A stretch of 29,035 nucleotides of DNA, taken from contig CBFGTA010000015.1 of the NCBI GenBank assembly GCA_965651595.1, forward strand, positions 1 to 29,035, written 5' to 3'. The notes below the pieces were generated by a model that was given only the letters and a program-made list of their open reading frames with translations, did no database searches and was not told the DNA's origin. A program made the position numbers and the translations under genes. How positions within the stretch are numbered: position 1 is the stretch's first letter; each line of letters opens with the position of its first letter. Of this stretch, positions 21,931 through 27,857 are shown piece after piece. This stretch comes from CBFGTA01 sp965651595. Lineage in GTDB: Bacteria; Actinomycetota; Actinomycetes; S36-B12; UBA10799.

Positions 21931-21937
21931 GGAGGTG
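21931..21937 (+). promoter_or_regulatory. Strong ribosome binding site fixing the metallophosphoesterase GTG start
   Basis: GGAGGTG precedes GTG 21942 by four bases (six from GGAGG). It is the best Shine-Dalgarno sequence in the window. Confidence 0.75.
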
Positions 21938-21941
21938 CCTT

Positions 21942-23744
21942 GTGGCAGGACTGACCAGGCGAGCGTTCCTCGCCACCACTTCAGCGCTCGCCGCTGCTTG
22001 GGCTGTGCCGAAAGGGATGATGGGTGCAGCTTTGGCGGCCCCGTTGACTCCGAACCAGGACGCACCGACCACGCTCAATCAGACGATTCGTCAAAGCACC
22101 ACCGCGGTCCGCGGCAGCTACAAGCCCCTGGTTCGGTCCGCTGGCGAACCTCACGCCCCGCGCTACGACCTCATGGGCCGCGTGACGAACGAGTCGGCCC
22201 GCGCCCGTAGTCGGCGGTCGCTGCTCTACATCGGCCATTTGTCTGACAATCACTACGTCGACGCCCAGAATCCGGCCCGGCTCGAACCCATGATTGAGCT
22301 CGCCCCGTCCACATTCGTGAGTGCCGCTCACCCGCAGGACACGCTCACCACTGCGGTGAACGCCCAGACGGTCCGCGCCATGGCGGAGTGCCGCTACAGC
22401 CCGGTGACTGGCGCGCCGATGGCGGCGGCGGTTAATACCGGTGACACCGCCGACTCCCACGCCACCACCGAATTGCGCTGGATGATCGACACACTCGACG
22501 GCGAGGACGTCGTCCCCAACTCGGGTGCGCCCGGCGTGTACGAAGGACCGCAGGTGTGGGACGTGCCGTACGTGTGGCTGCCCGATAATCCCGACGGCAA
22601 CATTTACGGCCAGTACGGGTTCCCCCGCGTGGAGGGCCTGCTCGATCACGCGGTCTCCACCACCGTCAACTCCGGAGGCCTGCCGGTTCCGTACTACGTC
22701 GTGATCGGTAACCACGATGTCATCTTCATGGGAACGGTGGCGGAGAACGCCGCGGTGCGCGAGTCGGCAATCGGTTCCCGCAAGGCCAAAACTACCGAGG
22801 CCGCGATGGGAATGTTCCTCGATCAGTTGACGAGCAACCCGAGCCTGGCTCAACGCTGGGCCAACCACCTGCGACTGAACTTCGGCCAGACGTCGGGAAT
22901 CATGAACGTCACCGCCGATGCCGGTCGCGCCACCTTCAGCTCGATGGACTTCATTCGCGAACTGTTCAACACGAAAGAAGTTCCCGGCCCGAAGGGTCAC
23001 GGGTTCACCCAGGAGAACCTCGACAACAACACGACTTACTGGAAGGCCGACCTCAACCCGTTCGTTCGCGCATTCGGCCTGGACACGTGCAACTACGTCA
23101 ACGGAGCTGACGGCGCGGTCCCGGCCGACCAGTTCAACTGGCTGGACCAGGAACTCGCCCAGGCCCAGCAGGACGGCTTGCTCGCGATCGTGTTGAGCCA
23201 TCACAACTCGGTCACGTTGGAGAATCCGGCCACCCTCCCGGGCAGGCCCGGTCAACAGCTCTACCACTCGGAAGAGTTCGTGGCGATGCTGCACAAGCAT
23301 CCCAATATGATCGCCTGGGTCAATGGACACACCCACATCAACATGATCACCGCCCACCCGAACCCGTCAGGAACGGGCGGGTTCTGGGAGATCACTACCG
23401 CGAGCTGCATCGACTACCCGCAGCAACAGCAGCTACTCGAAATCGTCGACAACCAGGACGGGTCCTTGTCCATCTTCGCCACCACGCTCGACCACTTGTC
23501 GGCCCCTGAATGGAACGAAGGCGACCTCTCCGTCGGCGGGATGGGATCACTGAGTCGGGAACTCGCCGCCAACCACTGGCTCATCGACCCCCTCGCCCAC
23601 ACGGGCAGCCACTTGGACCGCAACACCGAGTTGCTGCTTCCCTCCCCAATCGACATGGCAGGGATCAGCGACGCCGATATCGAGAAGGCCCAGGCAGCAG
23701 CCCGGGCCAGACTCGTGGCCTTCGACCAAGGAGGGCAGGGATGA
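21942..23744 (+). CDS. Tat-exported metallophosphoesterase (TIGR03767/PPA1498-like family)
   Basis: A 600-residue calcineurin-like phosphoesterase exported in folded form. The N-terminus LTRRAFLATTSALAAAWA is a twin-arginine signal. The dinuclear metal motifs follow in order: LSDNH (Asp102, His104), NTGDTAD (Asp168), GNHD (256-259), SHHNS (His420, His421) and GHTHIN (His463, His465). Length and spacing fit a large actinobacterial family of secreted phosphoesterases with no known substrate. GTG 21942 is set by GGAGGTG just upstream. It is the first gene of a tight operon: its TGA overlaps the lipoprotein ATG. The presence of a lipoprotein and membrane protein suggests a cell-surface phosphate or phospholipid role, which is inference. 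Confidence 0.92.
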   Translation: MAGLTRRAFLATTSALAAAWAVPKGMMGAALAAPLTPNQDAPTTLNQTIRQSTTAVRGSYKPLVRSAGEPHAPRYDLMGRVTNESARARSRRSLLYIGHLSDNHYVDAQNPARLEPMIELAPSTFVSAAHPQDTLTTAVNAQTVRAMAECRYSPVTGAPMAAAVNTGDTADSHATTELRWMIDTLDGEDVVPNSGAPGVYEGPQVWDVPYVWLPDNPDGNIYGQYGFPRVEGLLDHAVSTTVNSGGLPVPYYVVIGNHDVIFMGTVAENAAVRESAIGSRKAKTTEAAMGMFLDQLTSNPSLAQRWANHLRLNFGQTSGIMNVTADAGRATFSSMDFIRELFNTKEVPGPKGHGFTQENLDNNTTYWKADLNPFVRAFGLDTCNYVNGADGAVPADQFNWLDQELAQAQQDGLLAIVLSHHNSVTLENPATLPGRPGQQLYHSEEFVAMLHKHPNMIAWVNGHTHINMITAHPNPSGTGGFWEITTASCIDYPQQQQLLEIVDNQDGSLSIFATTLDHLSAPEWNEGDLSVGGMGSLSRELAANHWLIDPLAHTGSHLDRNTELLLPSPIDMAGISDADIEKAQAAARARLVAFDQGGQG

Positions 23745-24136
23745 TGAAACGTTCACCAAATTCGCACCGAAAGCGTCACCTCGCCGCTGGGGCGACGCTG
23801 GTTGCCGCCGGGGCCATCGCCTTGTCGGGGTGCACCCAACTCGACGGACTCGCCAACTCCACCGGGACCCCCTTCATGGCTGCGAGTGGAACCGCCACGG
23901 ACGTGCTACTCAGCCAAGACATCGACGTTCTCGTCAAACCCGTTTGTGAGTTCCCACCTGAGTCTTCCAAGAAGTGGACGTGCACCGGTTCCACAGTTGA
24001 CGGGGAAGCCATCGCCGTCACCATCACGAACGGAACAACCACCGATGCCACGATGGTGATCACGGTGGGGTCCGACGAAATCTACAACGGTTCGTACGCG
24101 GCCGTTCAGACCAAGGCAGCGCAGGTGCCCCAATGA
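23741..24136 (+). CDS. Lipoprotein, DUF4333-like
   Basis: A 131-residue lipoprotein. The basic start MMKRSPNSHRKRH and a hydrophobic stretch lead to the lipobox ALSGC with Cys31 as the lipidation site. The mature domain has two cysteines (KPVCEFPPES and WTCTGSTVDGE) placed as in the DUF4333 fold, followed by VAVTITNGTT. DUF4333 resemblance is moderate. ATG 23741 overlaps the metallophosphoesterase stop (ATGA), and AAGGAGG lies just upstream; ATG 23744 is equally possible. Its own stop overlaps the next ATG in the same way, so three proteins are likely made in fixed ratio. Function unknown. Confidence 0.75.
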   Translation: MMKRSPNSHRKRHLAAGATLVAAGAIALSGCTQLDGLANSTGTPFMAASGTATDVLLSQDIDVLVKPVCEFPPESSKKWTCTGSTVDGEAIAVTITNGTTTDATMVITVGSDEIYNGSYAAVQTKAAQVPQ

Positions 24137-24837
24137 GCACAACCACTGAAACTACCGTTCCCGGCAAGCCTGCGGCCCTTTACGGAGCCTCTTCGCTGGT
24201 CACCGGTTTGGGCAACGTGTTCCGCAACTTTGGTGCGTTCGCTTTCGCCATTGTGATCAACGCCGTCATCCAGGCGATCATTGTCTTGCCCGATCCGATG
24301 GCCGAGTTCGGCGCCTACTCGGTCGTAATGGGCATCATTTCCTACCTCGTCATCATCGTCAGCTTCGGGTTCGTGTGTGCGACGGCATTGCGCGCGGCGA
24401 CCAAGCAGGCGGGCGGGATCGCCGGGACCCGTGAACTGCTGCGACCCCGGTTGGTGCCGTTCGTTCTGTGGATGATCGGCTGGACCGTCGTGGTTCTGGT
24501 CGGTCTGGCGCTGTGGCAGTTGCCCGGCTACTTGCTGTTCATCATCACGCCGTTCCTCATGTTCGCAGTCATCGACGGCAAACCCAACCCGGTGGGCGCC
24601 AACTTCCGAGCCATCGGCAATCGTTTCGGTCGCTTCTTAGTGACGGCGATCATTCAGTTGATCCTCTGGGGCATCCTGACATTGTTTGTCGGACTCAACA
24701 CCTTCTTCATCACCGGATCTGTTGCTTCGGTGCTGTTCTGGATCGTGGGTGGCTTCGTTATCACCTGGTTCACGTGCGCCTGGGCGTTGATTTACCGGTC
24801 CACCAACGTGGGGGTAGTCGCCGACGAGACCGCCTAG
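24133..24837 (+). CDS. Integral membrane protein with six predicted helices, unknown function
   Basis: A 234-residue polytopic membrane protein. Hydrophobic segments lie near 34-53, 62-86, 107-127, 130-147, 167-190 and 197-221, with short loops. The pattern and the loop FAVIDGKPNPVGANFRAIGNRFGRFLV recall bacterial membrane proteins in which a conserved Gly/Arg loop follows helix four, but I cannot name the family. The ATG overlaps the lipoprotein stop as ATGA. It closes the three-gene operon and is followed by a hairpin. Working with the exported phosphoesterase and the lipoprotein is likely from coupling alone. Confidence 0.78.
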   Translation: MSTTTETTVPGKPAALYGASSLVTGLGNVFRNFGAFAFAIVINAVIQAIIVLPDPMAEFGAYSVVMGIISYLVIIVSFGFVCATALRAATKQAGGIAGTRELLRPRLVPFVLWMIGWTVVVLVGLALWQLPGYLLFIITPFLMFAVIDGKPNPVGANFRAIGNRFGRFLVTAIIQLILWGILTLFVGLNTFFITGSVASVLFWIVGGFVITWFTCAWALIYRSTNVGVVADETA

Positions 24838-24838
24838 A

Positions 24839-24863
24839 CCCTCCCAGGTAAGTGCTGGGCGGG
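24839..24863 (+). terminator. Hairpin after the metallophosphoesterase operon
   Basis: CCCTCCCAG (24839-24847) and CTGGGCGGG (24855-24863) pair over nine positions with one mismatch around a seven-base loop, directly after TAG 24835-24837. There is no U-tract, as is usual for GC-rich actinobacterial terminators. Confidence 0.4.
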
Positions 24864-24899
24864 TAATCCAGGATTTGACCGCCGGTGAGCGCGCGTTGA

Positions 24900-24915
24900 T
24901 GCAGTTCTGACTGCA
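24900..24915. promoter_or_regulatory. Small dyad just upstream of the AI-2E transporter start
   Basis: TGCAGT-TCTG-ACTGCA is a 6+4+6 inverted repeat touching the ribosome binding site AAGGAT (24915-24920). It could be an operator or an RNA hairpin hiding the site. It contains TTCTGAC, the same heptamer as at 16462. Confidence 0.3.
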
Positions 24916-24927
24916 AGGATCGGCCGC

Positions 24928-26172
24928 ATGAGTGATCCGTCCGAATTGCGGGGCATGGAATCCACTGACGCCACCTCGTTGCCTGCCGACCCCGAGAAGC
25001 GGCCCATCCGGGCTTTCACCTCGACCGAAGTGCCTCAGGGACTCATCAACATCTCCAGCATCATCTGGCGACTCGCCCTCGTCGTGCTGGCCGTCTTTGG
25101 CGTCTTGTGGCTGATCGGTCTGCTCGGCGGTGTGGCGATCGCCATGTTCTTCGCCGGCCTGATCGCGGCTCTCGGCATGCCGGTCCAGCGCTTTCTGGGA
25201 CGCATCATGCCGAACGTGCTCGCCACGATTCTCACGCTGCTGTTCATGTTCGTACTGGTCAGCGTAGTTCTGGCGTTTGTCGTGACATCCATCATTCAGC
25301 AGGCCCCCGCGGTGGTGGCTGCCGCCAACGCCGGGCTGCAGGAGATTCAAAACTGGCTCCGCGGGGAACCGTTCAACCTCGACGACACGGCCATGACGTC
25401 ACTCGTGGAAAAAGCCGAACAGTCGTTAACGTCAGCGGCCGAAACTCTGGCCGCCTCGCTGGCGTCGTTCGCCGGCGGTATCGGCGACTTCATCACCGCC
25501 TTCGCCGTGTTCATCTTCGCAGCGTTCTTCTTCATCAACTCCGGTGCCGCCATCTGGAAGTGGATCCTCACCTGGGTGCCCGAGCGGGTGCGAGAAGAGA
25601 CCGACAACTGCGGGCACGCTGCCTGGACCAGCCTGTCGGGCTACACCCGTGGGATTGTTCTGGTGGCAATCGCTGACGGAATTCTCGTCTACATCGGCTT
25701 GGTCATTCTCAACGTGCCGCTGGCTCCGGCCCTGGCGGTTGTCGTGATGTTCGGTGCGCTCATTCCGGTGATTGGCGCGCCCATCGCCACCCTGTTTGCG
25801 GCGGTGGTCGCCCTAGCCAGCGAAGGACTCGTGACAGCTTTGCTCGTCGTGGCCCTCACCGTGGTGGTAGGCAGTTTCGATGGCGACATCATGCAGCCGC
25901 TCATCATGGGCCACGCCGTCAGTTTGCATCCTCTAGCGATCGTGTCGGTCATCGCTTTCGGAACCATGACGTTCGGCATCATCGGCGCGTTCGTGGCGGT
26001 GCCTTTGACGGCCACGGTGTACTCAGTCGCTAAGTATCTCACCGGGCGGATGCCACCACCGAAAGAGACCGAGAAGGTGCCGCGAAAACCCCGCATGCCT
26101 CATCCGATTCGACGGCTGCGCAAAAAACGTGCGGCTCAGCTCGCCGAACCAGCGACCGCAGTACCGGCATAG
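24928..26172 (+). CDS. AI-2E family transporter (TqsA/YdiK-like permease)
   Basis: A 414-residue membrane protein of the AI-2E transporter superfamily, a group named for E. coli TqsA but with varied and mostly unknown substrates, including ions. About eight helices are visible: two pairs near 46-80 and 95-122, a long amphipathic central region (125-185) and then four helices. The family stretch SGYTRGIVLVAIADGILVYIGL is followed by PLAPALAVVVMFGALIPVIGAPIAT and a late FGIIGAFVAVPLTA. Both termini are polar and the C-terminus is strongly basic (KKRAAQ). ATG 24928 follows AAGGAT. The gene appears to have its own transcription unit. Confidence 0.88.
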   Translation: MSDPSELRGMESTDATSLPADPEKRPIRAFTSTEVPQGLINISSIIWRLALVVLAVFGVLWLIGLLGGVAIAMFFAGLIAALGMPVQRFLGRIMPNVLATILTLLFMFVLVSVVLAFVVTSIIQQAPAVVAAANAGLQEIQNWLRGEPFNLDDTAMTSLVEKAEQSLTSAAETLAASLASFAGGIGDFITAFAVFIFAAFFFINSGAAIWKWILTWVPERVREETDNCGHAAWTSLSGYTRGIVLVAIADGILVYIGLVILNVPLAPALAVVVMFGALIPVIGAPIATLFAAVVALASEGLVTALLVVALTVVVGSFDGDIMQPLIMGHAVSLHPLAIVSVIAFGTMTFGIIGAFVAVPLTATVYSVAKYLTGRMPPPKETEKVPRKPRMPHPIRRLRKKRAAQLAEPATAVPA

Positions 26173-26211
26173 CCGACCGAGTATTTGCCGCAGCTGAGCG
26201 AGTTGGCGCGG

Positions 26212-26217
26212 TAGGGT
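26212..26217 (+). promoter_or_regulatory. Putative -10 element of a leaderless reductase transcript
   Basis: TAGGGT is followed by six bases (CGCAGT) and GTG 26224. No Shine-Dalgarno sequence lies between. The geometry equals that before 4780, 4720 and 27267. Confidence 0.5.
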
Positions 26218-26223
26218 CGCAGT

Positions 26224-27195
26224 GTGGCTGACCATGACTGCGACTTGCTCATCATCGGAGCCGGGCCCACCGGCTTGTTCGGCGCCTACTACGCGGGTTT
26301 CCGCAAGTTCCGCACCATCGTCATGGACACCCTGCCCGAGATCGGCGGGCAGGTCACCGCAATGTACCCCGAGAAGCTCATCTACGACGTCGCCGGCTTC
26401 CCCGCCGTGCGGGGTCGGGACCTCATCGAGGGCTTGTGGCAGCAGGCACAATCAGCCAATCCGCGTCTGCTGCTCGGCCAGCAGGCCACGACACTCGCGA
26501 GCTACCCTGAGGCAGTCAGGGTAACGACCCATGACGGCACCGTCATTGACGCCCGGGCAGTGCTCATCGCTGGCGGTATTGGGTCGTTCGCTCCCCGCCC
26601 ACTACCGACCGGTCAAGAGTGGGAGCGCCGCGGGCTCGTGTACTTCGTGCCGCGCCTGGAAGCTCACCGCGACCACCACGTCGTCATAGTCGGCGGCGGG
26701 GATTCAGCCTTCGACTGGGCACTCGCCCTGCACCCGATTGCCGCATCAGTCACTATCGTCCATCGCCGAGGCGCGTTCCGCGCCCACGAGTCCACCGTGG
26801 AGAAGGTGCGTGACCTGGGGGTACGCCTGGTCACGAATGCCGAAGTTGAAGCAATCGAAGGCACCAACACCATCGAGAAGGTCACCGTGGCGAGCAAGGA
26901 CGGGCACCGCGAGACCCTCCCCGCCGATTCCGTGGTCGCCGCTCTCGGATTCATCGCCAACATCGGGCCCATGACCGACTGGGGCCTCGACCTGGAGAAG
27001 CGGCGCATCGTCGTCGACTCGACGATGGCAACCAACCTGCCGCGCGTATTCGCCGCCGGAGATATCACCGCATACCCCGGCAAAGTAGCCCTCATCGCGA
27101 CCGGCTTCGGCGAAGCCGCAACTGCGGTCAACAATGCCGCCCCCCTCATCAACCCCAGTATCGGCATATTCCCCGGCCACTCGTCCGGCGAATAA
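26224..27195 (+). CDS. Ferredoxin/flavodoxin-NADP+ reductase, thioredoxin-reductase-like type (FNR2)
   Basis: A 323-residue FAD enzyme that would pass electrons between NADPH and ferredoxin or flavodoxin in the cytosol. The FAD site is GAGPTG (12-17), the NADP site is GGGDSA (157-162), and HRR at 180-182 would hold the 2'-phosphate of NADPH. The second FAD motif is GDITAYPGKVALIATGFGEAATAVNNA. There is no CxxC redox pair, which separates it from thioredoxin reductase. The transcript appears leaderless from GTG 26224. Its partner could be any ferredoxin-like protein, including the Apd1-like one encoded at 19059, but nothing shown links them. Confidence 0.9.
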   Translation: MADHDCDLLIIGAGPTGLFGAYYAGFRKFRTIVMDTLPEIGGQVTAMYPEKLIYDVAGFPAVRGRDLIEGLWQQAQSANPRLLLGQQATTLASYPEAVRVTTHDGTVIDARAVLIAGGIGSFAPRPLPTGQEWERRGLVYFVPRLEAHRDHHVVIVGGGDSAFDWALALHPIAASVTIVHRRGAFRAHESTVEKVRDLGVRLVTNAEVEAIEGTNTIEKVTVASKDGHRETLPADSVVAALGFIANIGPMTDWGLDLEKRRIVVDSTMATNLPRVFAAGDITAYPGKVALIATGFGEAATAVNNAAPLINPSIGIFPGHSSGE

Positions 27196-27236
27196 CCTGC
27201 CCGGTCGCCGGGACGCAAATGCGTCCCTCGGGCAGG
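27196..27236. terminator. Two-tier hairpin between the reductase and beta-carbonic anhydrase genes
   Basis: Outer arms CCTGCCCG (27196-27203) and CGGGCAGG (27229-27236) enclose an inner perfect stem GGGACGC (27210-27216)/GCGTCCC (27221-27227) with loop AAAT. It begins directly after the reductase stop. No U-tract follows. Termination is most likely; a structured regulatory RNA is an alternative. Confidence 0.5.
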
Positions 27237-27254
27237 GCTGGGCGTGGCTGAGAT

Positions 27255-27260
27255 TACGCT
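27255..27260 (+). promoter_or_regulatory. Putative -10 element of a leaderless beta-carbonic anhydrase transcript
   Basis: TACGCT is followed by six bases (GGGGCC) and ATG 27267. The same GGGGCC spacer precedes GTG 4780. A GGGG ribosome binding role is possible but spacing is short. Confidence 0.5.
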
Positions 27261-27266
27261 GGGGCC

Positions 27267-27800
27267 ATGACGATTCCTGATGCGGATTCACCCCAGTTCC
27301 CCCAGGCTGGGTTCGAAGACATCCTGGCCGCCAACGCTGACTATCGGATCGACTCCGAGCAGGCGGCTCTCACCGGTCGGGCCGCTCGCGGCCTCGCGGT
27401 CGTGACGTGTATGGACTCGCGCATCGATCCGCTGGGACTCATGGGCATGAAACCCGGAGACGCGAAAATCCTTCGCAACGCGGGAGCTCGGGTAACTGAC
27501 GACGTGTTGCGGACGCTGGTGCTCGCCACCTACCTGCTCGGCGTGAACCGGGTTCTTGTCATGCCCCACACCCAGTGCAAGATGGCCTCAGCCAGTGAAC
27601 AAGAGATTCACCGATACGTGCGCGAAGAGAAGGGCGTCGACATTCGTTCCCTCGAGATTCGCGTCGTCGAGGATCAAGAACGCGGCCTGGCAGCTGATCT
27701 GACCCGCATCCGCGCCTACCCGTTCCTGCCGAGCGACCTCGCCGTCGGCGGGGCCATCTACGACGTTGCCACCGGAACCCTCCGCCCCGTGGACGCCTAA
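27267..27800 (+). CDS. Beta-class carbonic anhydrase
   Basis: A 177-residue zinc enzyme that interconverts CO2 and bicarbonate. The ligands are Cys48 in CMDSRID with the catalytic Asp50-Arg52 pair, then His101 and Cys104 in PHTQCKM. ILRNAGARVTDDVLRTLVLATYLLG is the family core. It belongs to the short actinobacterial branch that includes Rv1284. A bicarbonate supply role for carboxylases is likely. The transcript appears leaderless (TACGCT six bases before ATG). It converges on parE with a 42-base gap. Confidence 0.93.
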   Translation: MTIPDADSPQFPQAGFEDILAANADYRIDSEQAALTGRAARGLAVVTCMDSRIDPLGLMGMKPGDAKILRNAGARVTDDVLRTLVLATYLLGVNRVLVMPHTQCKMASASEQEIHRYVREEKGVDIRSLEIRVVEDQERGLAADLTRIRAYPFLPSDLAVGGAIYDVATGTLRPVDA

Positions 27801-27805
27801 TCGGC

Positions 27806-27817
27806 CCGGCATGCCGG
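27806..27817. terminator. 12-base palindrome between convergent carbonic anhydrase and parE genes
   Basis: CCGGCATGCCGG is a perfect palindrome directly after the carbonic anhydrase stop. It could form a short stem on either transcript. It is short and without U-tract, so weak. Confidence 0.25.
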
Positions 27818-27827
27818 CGCACGCAGT

Positions 27828-27857
27828 CTAGACGTCGATTCGCTAGACGTCGATCCG
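27828..27857 (-). repeat. 15-base tandem duplication of the parE last codons and stop
   Basis: CTAGACGTCGAT occurs at 27828-27839 and 27843-27854, 15 bases apart. On the minus strand parE ends R-I-D-V-stop and is followed in frame by a second R-I-D-V-stop. The duplication therefore includes the stop codon. Confidence 0.85.

Noticed and set aside
21695..22078. N-terminal extension of the secreted protein frame
   Set aside because: It overlaps the metallophosphoesterase gene, and GTG 21694 has a ribosome binding site followed by a signal sequence.
21981..23357. A 458-codon open frame on the minus strand opposite the metallophosphoesterase gene
   Set aside because: Its translation is Val/Arg/His/Gly-rich without domain motifs and mirrors the GC-rich third positions of the plus-strand gene. 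The plus-strand protein has all metal motifs and a Tat signal.
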